A stretch of DNA of 26,571 nucleotides from an uncultured Eubacterium sp. (GTDB taxonomy: Bacteria; Bacillota; Clostridia; Lachnospirales; Lachnospiraceae). The position numbers and the translations under genes are program-made. The DNA is taken from NCBI GenBank assembly GCA_900547255.1, contig URGC01000020.1:1-26571 (forward strand). Direction: 5' to 3'. Below the pieces are notes generated by a model, which worked only from the letters and a program-made list of their open reading frames with translations, ran no database searches and was not told the origin of the DNA. Positions 8,474-16,519 of the stretch are shown here, in pieces. Each line of letters starts with the position of its first letter. Position 1 is the stretch's first letter.

Positions 8474-8544
8474 TGTGGATAATGTGTATAACTTGGTGTA
8501 TAAGTAACATTTCAGATAAAATAAGCATTCTTCTTTGTGGATAA
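8474..8544 (+). promoter_or_regulatory. Cluster of DnaA-box sequences in a non-coding gap
   Basis: The non-coding stretch 8278-8717 contains two exact DnaA-box 9-mers TGTGGATAA (8474-8482 and 8536-8544), a one-mismatch copy TGTGTATAA (8483-8491) directly abutting the first, and a two-mismatch copy (8495-8503), all in the same orientation. A third exact copy lies inside the next gene at 8919-8927. The surroundings are very AT-rich. No dnaA or dnaN is in view, so this may be a DnaA titration or regulatory site rather than an origin. I see no other feature in the gap. Confidence 0.5.
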
Positions 8545-8717
8545 CTTTTGAATAATTTGTCGTATTATGTCAAGCAATTATCTCAAAAAATACAATCTGA
8601 TATGAATTTCAGCATGATGCACAAAATGAAATAAGTCAATACTTTTTCATCAAAATACCAATAAAATTGTATTGATAATTATTGCTATCAGACTTCACCC
8701 AAAAGTCTGTCAAAGCC

Positions 8718-8746
8718 TTGATTTATGCGGCATTAAGGGGTATCAT
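8718..8746 (+). promoter_or_regulatory. Probable promoter of the SDR gene
   Basis: -35 TTGATT (8718-8723) and -10 TATCAT (8741-8746) with a 17-base spacer, about 70 bases upstream of the reductase start. Confidence 0.5.
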
Positions 8747-8817
8747 GTGTATATAAATACACATATAGACAGCAATCAATTCTATATATAAACATCAACA
8801 ATGAAATGAGGTAAATT

Positions 8818-9540
8818 ATGAATATAATTGTCACCGGAGCATCAAGAGGCATAGGAAAAGCCATCGCAATGGCACTCGCAGACAAGGATAATAACATTCT
8901 TATCAACTGTGTGAATAATGTGGATAAGTTGGATACTGTTAATTCTATTCTAAAAGAGCATGGCTGCAACAGCATAACATATTGTGGAGACGTAAGTGAT
9001 TATGATACATGTGCTGACATGATTGACACAGCTATTAAAACTTTCGGTTCTGTTGACGTACTTATCAACAACGCCGGAATATCAACTGTCGGTCTTTTTC
9101 AGGACATGAGCAGGACTGAATGGGATAAAATATGGAATACCAATATCGGTTCTGTATTTAACTGCTGCAATCTCGTTCTTCCACATATGATTAGCGCAAA
9201 ATGCGGCAAGATAATCAACATATCATCTGTATGGGGAAATGTCGGTGCAAGCTGTGAAGTTGCGTACTCTGCAACCAAGGGTGCCGTCAACTCACTTACA
9301 AAAGCCCTGGCAAAAGAAGTGGCTCCAAGCAATATACAGGTTAATGCAATTGCATGTGGAGCCATAGATACTGAGATGAATAACCACCTGTCACCAGAAG
9401 ACAAGGAAGCCCTTGCCGAAGAGATTCCAGCAGGCCGCTTCGGAACTCCCGAGGAAATCGGTCAGATAGTTAAGAATATAATCAATTCTCCATCCTATCT
9501 TACAGGACAGATTATAACTGTTGATGGAGGCTGGCTGTAG
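8818..9540 (+). CDS. Short-chain dehydrogenase/reductase, FabG/YmfI-like
   Basis: A classical NAD(P)-dependent SDR of 240 residues: TGASRGIG cofactor motif (6-13), NNAG (84-87), catalytic S137, Y150 and K154 (YSATK), and a C-terminal IITVDGGWL as in FabG. The catalytic Ser sits in ISSVWGNVGASCEVAYS; SS-x-WG followed by GASCEV resembles YmfI-type reductases, which in Firmicutes reduce the 5-aminopentanone modification on elongation factor P. FabG (3-oxoacyl-ACP reductase) is the main alternative, but no fatty-acid synthesis genes are adjacent. ATG preceded by GAGG. The 3' end overlaps the convergent CDF gene by 29 bases. An exact DnaA-box 9-mer lies in its 5' part. Confidence 0.8.
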   Translation: MNIIVTGASRGIGKAIAMALADKDNNILINCVNNVDKLDTVNSILKEHGCNSITYCGDVSDYDTCADMIDTAIKTFGSVDVLINNAGISTVGLFQDMSRTEWDKIWNTNIGSVFNCCNLVLPHMISAKCGKIINISSVWGNVGASCEVAYSATKGAVNSLTKALAKEVAPSNIQVNAIACGAIDTEMNNHLSPEDKEALAEEIPAGRFGTPEEIGQIVKNIINSPSYLTGQIITVDGGWL

Positions 9541-10705
9541 TAACAAGCGGTTTATCAATATTAATCACAGCCTCATAATTGCCTTCAAGCTGCAATACCT
9601 CGTCAGCAATACGTTTTTTAACTTCATTATCAGATATAGGCATATCGAATGGAACAACGCAGTCAAATATGACTTTCTTAACACCTGGGCCATCAACAAG
9701 CCTGAAATCATGCATTGTTATCCTGTCGTCTATATCTGATACAATCTTATATATCTCCTGCTTAATCTGCTTTAACTTCTCATCATCATAGATAACAGGA
9801 TCCATATGGATAGATATATCTATCCCCAGTCTTTTCTTAATTCTGCTCTCAGCATGGTCTATAATATCATGTGCTGTAAGCATATCCATATCATATGGCA
9901 CTTCTGCATGAAGCGAAGCAAACACTCTTCCCGGGCCATAATCATGAATTACCATATCGTGGATTCCTAATACACCACCGCCCTCTAACACAGCATCTTC
10001 TATCTGTGATACAAGCTTCTGTTCAGGTGCCTTGCCAAGAAGAGGTGCTATCGTATCCTTGGCAGCCCCAAATCCTGCATATAATACAAACAGTGCAACA
10101 ACCGCGCCTGCATATCCATCAATATTATATCCTGATATATACTGCACAAACACTGATGCCAGAACGACTGTTGTTGTTATACAGTCTGAAAGGCTGTCTG
10201 TAGCCGTCGCTTTCATGGCAGCAGAATCAATCCTTTTACCAAGTGTATAGTTAAAGAATGCCATCCATGTCTTAACACATATTGAACCTACAAGAATAAC
10301 AACTGAAAGTACGCTGAATACTGTCTCCTCTGGATTGATAATCCTGTCTACTGACTGCTTGAACAACTCCACTCCCATAACAATTATGGCAACCGAAACG
10401 CCAAGTCCTGCCATATATTCTATTCTGCCATGTCCATATGGATGATCCGTGTCCGCAGGCTTACCTGCCATCTTAAATCCAGCCAGTGTAATAACTGACG
10501 AACCAGCATCTGACAAATTATTAAACGCATCCGCTGATATAGAGACCGCCCCAGTTATAATTCCTGCGATAAACTTCAACACAAACAGGCATACATTACA
10601 AAATATTCCCACTGCTCCTGACAGCACGCCATACGATTCCCTGACCTTAGAATCCTTCACATTATCCGGATCCTTAATAAATATCTTAACCAGCCATCCA
10701 ATCAT
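9512..10705 (-). CDS. Cation diffusion facilitator family transporter
   Basis: CDF proteins export divalent metals (Zn, Mn, Fe, Co) in exchange for protons as dimers. The membrane part (about residues 25-205) has several hydrophobic helices. The metal-site residues are in SADAFNNLSD (57-66) and TDSLSD (169-174), and HPYGHGR (88-94) is the conserved loop. The 397-residue length includes an extended cytoplasmic C-terminal dimerisation domain (about 210-397) with several His and Asp residues. The FNNLSD version hints at a Mn-type exporter, but metal choice cannot be read reliably. The start is ATG at 10703-10705 behind GGGGGA; a GTG six codons earlier lacks a ribosome binding site. Monocistronic and convergent with the SDR gene. 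Confidence 0.88.
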   Translation of the reverse strand: MIGWLVKIFIKDPDNVKDSKVRESYGVLSGAVGIFCNVCLFVLKFIAGIITGAVSISADAFNNLSDAGSSVITLAGFKMAGKPADTDHPYGHGRIEYMAGLGVSVAIIVMGVELFKQSVDRIINPEETVFSVLSVVILVGSICVKTWMAFFNYTLGKRIDSAAMKATATDSLSDCITTTVVLASVFVQYISGYNIDGYAGAVVALFVLYAGFGAAKDTIAPLLGKAPEQKLVSQIEDAVLEGGGVLGIHDMVIHDYGPGRVFASLHAEVPYDMDMLTAHDIIDHAESRIKKRLGIDISIHMDPVIYDDEKLKQIKQEIYKIVSDIDDRITMHDFRLVDGPGVKKVIFDCVVPFDMPISDNEVKKRIADEVLQLEGNYEAVINIDKPLVTTASLHQQL

Positions 10706-10904
10706 AAAAATCCCCCATTCCACTAAAAAACTAATCTGTCATATTTAATATAATAGCACATCTTAATCTATATTAAAAGTAATTTTTTATTAATTTTAGT
10801 CAGCTCATTCTAACATTCGTAAGCCTCAACTACCTCCAGATACACATATCGAACACCTCTGTCAATATTTCTGTAAACCACCCATCTCTAAGTTAATTTT
10901 TACA

Positions 10905-10933
10905 TTGAACAACCACCGGTTATAACGTATAAT
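10905..10933 (+). promoter_or_regulatory. Strong sigma-70-type promoter of the serine hydrolase gene
   Basis: -35 TTGAAC (10905-10910), 17-base spacer, perfect -10 TATAAT (10928-10933). Its start point would lie only about 25 bases from the TTG start codon, so the leader is short. Confidence 0.75.
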
Positions 10934-10965
10934 TAATTTAAAATTTATTGAGGAGGTATTTTATC

Positions 10966-12405
10966 TTGAATTTTGAATATGCTGCACCTGCAGCGGTTGA
11001 CCTTAAAGATGAATGGCTCATGCGTTTCCTTGCCAGACTTGAACAGCAGAAGCTTCCAATCCACAGCGCAATCATCATGCGCCACGGTAAAATCTGCATG
11101 GAGACATACTATAAGCCATATACCGCTGACAGCCTTCATAGAATGTTCTCTGTAACTAAAAGCATGGTTTCTATGGCTATCGGACTTCTTATAAAAGAAG
11201 GAAAAATATCTTTATCAGACCATATAGTTGATTATTTTCCGGAAAAACAGCCAGAAGGTGGCGCATATCCTTATACATCAATGCTTACTATTAAGGATAT
11301 GCTTGAGATGAAAACATGTCACGACAAGACTACATATAAAGCTCCCGGAGTTACAGACTGGGTAGGCTCATTCTTTACAACTAAGCCAACCCACGTTCCC
11401 GGAACAAGCTTCGCATACGATACATCATCAACACACGTTCTCGGCGCATTAGTAGAGAAATTAACAGGAATGACTCTTCTTGATTATATGCGTAAAATGT
11501 GCCTTGATGAACTTGGTTTCTCCAAAGATGCCCATGTTCTTACTGACTCCTGTGGGGTAAGTCTTGGCGGTTCTGGATTGTGTGCCACATCAAAAGACCT
11601 TCTTATACTTATGATGCTTGTAGCTGGTAACGGCAATATTAACGGCATACAGTATCTTCCAGAAGATTACATGAAAGATGCCAAAGCTAAGCACAGCGAC
11701 CCGTTTGCCAATCAGGGAACATATGAAGAAATGCAGGGCTACGGCTACCAGATATGGCTCACAAGACATGGTGGCAACGTGCTGTTCGGAATGGGCGGAC
11801 AGCTTGCACTATATATTCCAGACCAGGATATATATATGATTACAACTGCCGATGCGCAGGGCAGACAGGGCGGCGTCCAGCTTATCTATGATGCATTTTA
11901 TGAAGAGATATATGATAAGCTTAACAACGCTTCGACATATAGAACACCTGATATAACATTGGAACAGTTTTTAAATACTAGACATATCGTGACACTTGAC
12001 GGCAGCAAGACTTCTTCTTATGCCAGCAGAATTAACCACAAAGTCTATGAATGTGACGACAATGCCAGCGGATATAAGACATTTAAAATTGACATAAATG
12101 ATAACGACTGCGGTTCTGTCACATATACGACTGAATCAGGAACTCATACTATACATTTTGGCATTAATAAGGGAGTAACTGGAGAATTTCCTGAATATGG
12201 ATTCAGATACGTGGCTGATGCCACATGGAGAATGGACAACTATCTTCTTATAAGAGTCAACATCATAGACAGTGACGTAGGAAACCTTTACATAGGCATG
12301 AATTACAAGGATACCTATGTAACAGTTGTCCTTAAAAAAGTTCTTGAATACAAGTTAAATGAGTATTCCGGAGTGTTCAGCGGTCGCTGCGCCGAGTTAG
12401 ACTAA
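10966..12405 (+). CDS. Beta-lactamase-fold serine hydrolase (class C/esterase type)
   Basis: PF00144-type hydrolase of 479 residues. The nucleophile motif SVTK (S62-K65) and the YDTSS segment (Y151) occupy the positions expected for class C beta-lactamase, DD-peptidase and esterase relatives. The third motif region is probably HGGNVLFGMGGQ. A separate C-terminal region of about 140 residues follows the catalytic domain. No signal peptide or membrane segment is visible, so a cytoplasmic esterase, amide hydrolase or cyclic-oligomer hydrolase is likelier than a periplasmic beta-lactamase. The start is TTG at 10966, eight bases behind GAGGAGGT; an upstream in-frame TTG would place that ribosome binding site inside the gene. 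Substrate unknown. Confidence 0.85.
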   Translation: MNFEYAAPAAVDLKDEWLMRFLARLEQQKLPIHSAIIMRHGKICMETYYKPYTADSLHRMFSVTKSMVSMAIGLLIKEGKISLSDHIVDYFPEKQPEGGAYPYTSMLTIKDMLEMKTCHDKTTYKAPGVTDWVGSFFTTKPTHVPGTSFAYDTSSTHVLGALVEKLTGMTLLDYMRKMCLDELGFSKDAHVLTDSCGVSLGGSGLCATSKDLLILMMLVAGNGNINGIQYLPEDYMKDAKAKHSDPFANQGTYEEMQGYGYQIWLTRHGGNVLFGMGGQLALYIPDQDIYMITTADAQGRQGGVQLIYDAFYEEIYDKLNNASTYRTPDITLEQFLNTRHIVTLDGSKTSSYASRINHKVYECDDNASGYKTFKIDINDNDCGSVTYTTESGTHTIHFGINKGVTGEFPEYGFRYVADATWRMDNYLLIRVNIIDSDVGNLYIGMNYKDTYVTVVLKKVLEYKLNEYSGVFSGRCAELD

Positions 12406-12439
12406 CCTAATTGCCTTAATTAGGTTAATCAACCTAATT
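12403..12439. terminator. Three-arm inverted repeat between convergent genes
   Basis: AACCTAATT (12404-12412), its complement AATTAGGTT (12418-12426) and a second AACCTAATT (12431-12439) allow two mutually exclusive hairpins. Decayed copies of the unit follow to about 12459. The first arm overlaps the hydrolase stop codon. It is AT-rich and lacks a good T-run, so it would be a weak bidirectional terminator. Confidence 0.45.
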
Positions 12440-12446
12440 AACCCAA

Positions 12447-13619
12447 TCAAACTAATTTATCTAGTATGAATTTAATTCTTGCATCGTAGGAATGGTATTG
12501 TAACACCTTGTTATAGCCATTTTCTGCGATGCATTTTCTTTCGTCCTCATGCGCAAGATAATATTCTGTCTTATTTACGCAGTCAGCAAAGCTTTCATAA
12601 TACACTATGTCGCTGCCATTCTCGAACAGCTCCGGTATCTCTGACTGATAATTGGTAAGCACAAATCCCTTTGCTCCGATAACGTCCCACACACGCAGTG
12701 GAATTCCGCTTCTGATATTGCATATAGTAAGATTGATATTAATATCACTGCATCTGAAAACCTTAGGCATATCCTTATAATAATCCACCGTTCCGCGGTA
12801 ATTGGCACCGATTATTCTCTTGTCGTCCTTGTCCGAATATAAATCCATATCAAACTTTGAAGCAAGCATATTAAGCAGCTTTATTCTTGATATCTGTGCA
12901 TGCTTGTATCCCAGAAATGTATTTTTAAATACAAGCTCAATACTTGAAAGCCCGCTCTCCGCCTGCCTGAAATCAACGAACTCAGACAGCTTTTCTAATA
13001 TATCGGGTGTAAATATCCTGTCAAATACATTATCTCCGAACAAGTCCCCCTGCGCCTGAATTGCCCCGTCAAAATATCCTGAAAGATATTCAGGAAGCTT
13101 GTCATATACCTCATCATAAGAATTTTTATCATATAATCCGCCGACAAATGAGACATCTGACGAAAATCTTGACATGTCCTCTGCGCTCATATTGTCAAGC
13201 TGCCCTGAAAGCCGGGCTGCATTCACAGCAAGCGGAAGATACCATATTTTCTTAACGCCCATCGCCTTAAATGTGTAGAAGCATACCTTATCAAATACAA
13301 AACAGTAATTGCACTCGTTAAACACTGACTTGTCATACATAGTAAGCATAGGACTGTCAACTGTCCAGCTTATATATTTAATATGTAACTGTTCACATGC
13401 ATTAGACACTTCTATAAAATAATTCACACTGAACACCGCATCATAACCGCCAAACATGTCCACCAGCTCTTTTGCGAGCTTGTCTTTATCCTCTGGCGTA
13501 TCTGACTTTCTTGAAAAGCTGACAGCCTCCATCTGCATAACAGTATGTCCAGCTTTTTCTAATGCCTCTGTTATGTCCTCCTGATTAAATACCTTCCATC
13601 TATATAACAGTATCTTCAA
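12447..13619 (-). CDS. CgeB/DUF3880-like glycosyltransferase
   Basis: A 390-residue protein with the two-lobe layout of CgeB-like GT-B glycosyltransferases. The N-terminal lobe ends in the region SWTVDSPMLTMYDKSVF, and the C-terminal lobe contains RGTVDYYKDMPKVFRCSDI, NLTICNIRSGIPLRVWDV and GAKGFVLTNY, typical of the nucleotide-sugar lobe. Such proteins are often involved in surface or flagellin glycosylation, which would fit a motile organism, but the acceptor is unknown. The start is TTG, sharing bases with the dus stop (TTGA) and preceded by GGGAGG, so translation is coupled to dus. Confidence 0.7.
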   Translation of the reverse strand: MKILLYRWKVFNQEDITEALEKAGHTVMQMEAVSFSRKSDTPEDKDKLAKELVDMFGGYDAVFSVNYFIEVSNACEQLHIKYISWTVDSPMLTMYDKSVFNECNYCFVFDKVCFYTFKAMGVKKIWYLPLAVNAARLSGQLDNMSAEDMSRFSSDVSFVGGLYDKNSYDEVYDKLPEYLSGYFDGAIQAQGDLFGDNVFDRIFTPDILEKLSEFVDFRQAESGLSSIELVFKNTFLGYKHAQISRIKLLNMLASKFDMDLYSDKDDKRIIGANYRGTVDYYKDMPKVFRCSDININLTICNIRSGIPLRVWDVIGAKGFVLTNYQSEIPELFENGSDIVYYESFADCVNKTEYYLAHEDERKCIAENGYNKVLQYHSYDARIKFILDKLV

Positions 13620-14581
13620 ATCTGCCTCCCATCAAAAAACTCCCTGACCCCATTCTGATAATCTGTCAGACTTCTTGACTTTTTAATCTTCTTAAATGCT
13701 TTTTCATGTCCCGGATTAAACTGATTAATATATATCCAGACTTCCTTCATCTTGTGCATTGCATTGACTTCACTGTCCATTATGCTTATATAATCCCTAA
13801 GCAGCCTGCAAGTAAATTTTTCAAGCGTTGCCATATCATGCTCACCCAGCAGGTCATCATGTGTTAAATCCGCTATCTGGTTAATCAGCCTCTGGTTGCC
13901 GACAAAGCCTCTTCCTATCATAACACTGTCAATATCTGGAAATTCTTCAACCAGCTTCACATAATCTTTAATCTTAAATATATCGCCATTATAACTTATT
14001 GGAACACTGCTCTCTCCCACAGCCCATCTGAATATATCCATATCAGGGCTGTTTTTGTAATAATCCGTTCTCACTCTTGGATGAATAATTATCTCACTGA
14101 GCGGGTAATCGCCATATATAGCCATAAGCAGTTTAAATTCCTCATGACTTTCCATGCCTGTGCGGGTCTTTACCGACATACGCATGTCTTTCATCTGTGG
14201 CGAGCTTAGCACTTTATCAAGAAATATATCTAATTCCCTTGGTTTCGCAAGGAATCCCGCTCCTCTGTATTTGCTCACAACTGTTCCCGATGGACAGCCA
14301 AGATTCAGATTAATTTCGCTATACCCCAGTTCTTTAAGCATGGCTGCTGCCTCACAGAATAATCCTTCATCATTAGCCATAATCTGTGGCACTGCATTGA
14401 TGCCAGCGTTATGTTCAGGCGCAATATCCGCCTGCTCTCTGGTTGTGTATCCTTTGGATTTATTAGGAGAAATAAATGGGATAAAGTATTTATCAATTCT
14501 TCCTTTCCCATAATATTCTTCAAATGCATTTCTGAATACATATCCTGTAACTCCCTCCAACGGAGCCATATATATCTTCAT
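13616..14581 (-). CDS. tRNA-dihydrouridine synthase
   Basis: Dus enzymes reduce uridine to dihydrouridine in tRNA using FMN and NADPH. The 321-residue protein begins MKIYMAPLEGVTGYVFRN, the FMN-binding start of the family. The catalytic cysteine is C96 in NLNLGCPSG. K138 (SVKTRTG), H167 (IIIHPRVRTDYY), NGDI and MIGRG are the other flavin and tRNA contacts. It belongs to the divergent Firmicute Dus group, so I do not assign dusA, dusB or dusC. ATG preceded by AAAGG. First gene of a two-gene unit with the glycosyltransferase, which overlaps it by four bases; the functional link between the two is unclear. Confidence 0.9.
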   Translation of the reverse strand: MKIYMAPLEGVTGYVFRNAFEEYYGKGRIDKYFIPFISPNKSKGYTTREQADIAPEHNAGINAVPQIMANDEGLFCEAAAMLKELGYSEINLNLGCPSGTVVSKYRGAGFLAKPRELDIFLDKVLSSPQMKDMRMSVKTRTGMESHEEFKLLMAIYGDYPLSEIIIHPRVRTDYYKNSPDMDIFRWAVGESSVPISYNGDIFKIKDYVKLVEEFPDIDSVMIGRGFVGNQRLINQIADLTHDDLLGEHDMATLEKFTCRLLRDYISIMDSEVNAMHKMKEVWIYINQFNPGHEKAFKKIKKSRSLTDYQNGVREFFDGRQI

Positions 14582-14902
14582 ATTTTCGTACCTTTCAAAT
14601 TAGTTGTTGCTCTTGTATACAATTTATGGTAATATACGTCCGAGCGTTATTCGTGAGAAAATGCATCAGATTTTTTATTTTATTTTCTTTATATGATTGG
14701 ATTGACCATATCTGGCAGTCACTTAATCATCATTAAATCTGTTGGTAAACCTATGTTTAAGGTTTCTCATCAGCCGTATCGGCGAACGTTCATTTTTTAA
14801 TCAGTGTAACTTCATATTATAATATCAGGTTCAAAAGCTCATAACATATTATAGATGTAAGTTGCAACTAACACGCACAAAATGTGCAGAAATGAGGAAA
14901 AA
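14582..14902 (+). promoter_or_regulatory. Non-coding leader region before the ECF transporter gene
   Basis: A 321-base divergent gap. It holds a 10-bp palindrome TTGTATACAA (14613-14622) on the dus side, AAACCT/AGGTTT pairing and a small GCCG/CGGC hairpin followed by a T-run (about 14745-14798), and a -10-like TATAAT (14818-14823) about 80 bases from the ECF start. GCACA/TGTGC (14875-14887) forms a small hairpin just before the start. A hairpin with T-run ahead of a transporter gene recalls an attenuator, but I recognise no known riboswitch consensus. Confidence 0.35.
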
Positions 14903-15517
14903 ATGACAGTAAACAAAAAATTCAACACAAAGTTCATGGTAGAACTTGCCATGATGATTGCGATTATTATCGTAATGTCTCTCACACCACTAGGTTACAT
15001 TAAGCTTCCCGGTTTGACAATCACATTTCTTACTGTGCCTGTTGCAGTCGGTGCTATTATCTTAGGACCTATCGGCGGTCTTGTATGTGGTGCAACATTT
15101 GGACTTACAAGTCTTTATCAGGCAATAAGCGGTGGTTCTGCTTTCACAGCGATGTTATTCAGCATCAATCCAGCCGGTACAATTTTCTTAACTCTTGTAC
15201 CAAGAATCCTTGAAGGATGGCTTACAGCTATCATCTTCAAAGCTCTTCACAACAACCTTAAGACACAGAAGATATCATATTACATAGCGAGCTTCGCATG
15301 CCCTGTATTAAACACTATTCTTTTCATGAGCTCACTCGTTGTTATATTCTATAATACTGCTTATATTCAGACATTCGTAACTAAGCTCGGTGTATCCAAC
15401 CCATTCACATTCGTTGTTGCGTTCGTTGGAACACAGGGTGCAATCGAAGCTGCTGTATGCTTCGTTGTTGCAAGTATTCTCACAAGAGCATTATATAAAG
15501 TTCTTAAAACAATGTAA
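14903..15517 (+). CDS. ECF transporter S component (vitamin-binding membrane subunit)
   Basis: A 204-residue, highly hydrophobic protein with about six membrane helices. S components bind a vitamin or metal and dock onto a shared EcfA-A'-T module, which is not in this window. The segment LPGLTITFLTVPVAVGAIILGPIGGLV resembles pantothenate-type (PanT) S components, but specificity cannot be assigned safely. The start is ATG at 14903, six bases behind GAGGA; an earlier in-frame ATG at 14882 lacks a ribosome binding site and overlaps a hairpin. Monocistronic, with a strong terminator behind it. Confidence 0.8.
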   Translation: MTVNKKFNTKFMVELAMMIAIIIVMSLTPLGYIKLPGLTITFLTVPVAVGAIILGPIGGLVCGATFGLTSLYQAISGGSAFTAMLFSINPAGTIFLTLVPRILEGWLTAIIFKALHNNLKTQKISYYIASFACPVLNTILFMSSLVVIFYNTAYIQTFVTKLGVSNPFTFVVAFVGTQGAIEAAVCFVVASILTRALYKVLKTM

Positions 15518-15537
15518 TTATATTGTTTCGTTTCAGA

Positions 15538-15576
15538 CAGCCATTGATTATTCCGGTAATCGATGGCTGCTTTTTT
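15538..15576 (+). terminator. Terminator behind the ECF gene
   Basis: 13-bp stem (15538-15550 with 15557-15569, one G-U pair), 6-base loop, then C and six T. Confidence 0.9.
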
Positions 15577-15641
15577 ATTATATATCAAACCACGTCTGTG
15601 TTAAAAGCGGATTTTTATCTGACATGTCTTTAACAAAATCC

Positions 15642-15669
15642 TAATTAATTACATCAACACTGCCGATAT
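15642..15669 (+). promoter_or_regulatory. SigD (FliA, sigma-28) type flagellar promoter
   Basis: The -10 box GCCGATAT (15662-15669) matches the SigD consensus at all eight positions. TAAT (15642-15645) lies 16 bases upstream, close to the TAAA-N15 consensus. No convincing sigma-70 promoter overlaps. It points at the two unknown genes that start 72 bases downstream. The leader contains a 7-bp hairpin (GCAGCTA 15702-15708 with TAGCTGC 15721-15727) just ahead of AAAGGAG. Confidence 0.7.
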
Positions 15670-15740
15670 AATACATAGCTCGGACCTATATGGGGAGCAT
15701 CGCAGCTATGAATGCCTGATTAGCTGCAGAAAGGAGACTC

Positions 15741-16511
15741 ATGCAGATTAACACTCAGACCCAGAGCTTTAGTAAAAGCTTAGCCCAGTATAAAGAGCGG
15801 CACAAGCTCACTAAAGACAACATTGATGAGACGGACTGGCGTTACATGCCTGACAAGCAATGGGACAAGCTTCTTGAAGGTGTAGACAACTACATCGATG
15901 ATTTCAAGGAGAATTTAAAGCTTATGAAGGAAAAGCAGGAGAAAGCCGCTAATAAAGCTGCTGCCCAGGTTCCTTCAAGCGAACGTGCCATAGCCGCAGC
16001 CAATGCAGCTCTAAGAGCGGCAGCAAATGGTTTTGTCTCTGGTGTAGCTGTCGCTTCTGACTCTAAAGAGATTGAGGAGAGCAGTTGGACTTTTGACATG
16101 AAGACAGAGGATCAGAATGTCCTCGCAAGAGCCAAGGCTTCTAATGAAATGGCAGCAGGAGCACTCACTAAAACTCAAGAACTGCTTCTTACCGGAAGCA
16201 CTTCGCAGGGCGTCAGCGAGACTTCTGATACTAAGGAAGCGGCAAGTCTCAAGGAAAACGATGACGATGTTACATGGACTATAACAGCATTTACACCTGA
16301 TGGAATCATCTGTTCAGAATTCAAGAATGGTGAAAGACATGAGCTGTGGAGCATCAATTACAACAAATCTGGTGACTGCAAGAGGGTATGGGATTTCCTT
16401 GACAGATTTGACAAGGATACTGACCTTAAATTTGCAAGTAACAAGAGTTTCTGGGAAGCTTTTCTTGCCGGAAATGTAGATGAAGATTCTATTGTAAACC
16501 AGTACAATTAG
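15741..16511 (+). CDS. Unknown protein, probably of the motility regulon
   Basis: 256 residues, no family recognised. The first 20 residues are polar and rich in Gln, Thr and Ser (MQINTQTQSFSKSLAQYKER) with no signal peptide, reminiscent of the disordered starts of flagellar export substrates. Residues about 40-70 are strongly charged and helical. About 68-105 is an Ala-rich amphipathic stretch. A low-complexity Ser/Thr/Glu linker follows, and then a compact C-terminal domain (about 178-256) starting VTWTITAFTPDGIICSEF with several Trp. The gene starts with ATG behind AAAGGAG, downstream of a SigD-type promoter, and is followed eight bases later by a second unknown gene. Expression with late flagellar genes is inferred from the promoter; the function is unknown. 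Confidence 0.75.
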   Translation: MQINTQTQSFSKSLAQYKERHKLTKDNIDETDWRYMPDKQWDKLLEGVDNYIDDFKENLKLMKEKQEKAANKAAAQVPSSERAIAAANAALRAAANGFVSGVAVASDSKEIEESSWTFDMKTEDQNVLARAKASNEMAAGALTKTQELLLTGSTSQGVSETSDTKEAASLKENDDDVTWTITAFTPDGIICSEFKNGERHELWSINYNKSGDCKRVWDFLDRFDKDTDLKFASNKSFWEAFLAGNVDEDSIVNQYN

Positions 16512-16519
16512 GAGGATTT

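Noticed and set aside
8278..8717. Chromosomal origin of replication
   Set aside because: DnaA boxes are present, but no dnaA, dnaN or other origin genes are in view and skew cannot be computed here; kept as a DnaA-box cluster only.
8818..9540. Firm assignment as fabG
   Set aside because: No fatty-acid synthesis neighbours, and the SSVWG...GASCEV segment looks more like YmfI-type reductases; left unnamed.
14613..14622. Palindrome TTGTATACAA as an operator of dus
   Set aside because: Ten bases of perfect symmetry alone, without a second copy or a known regulator, is too little; mentioned only within the gap description.
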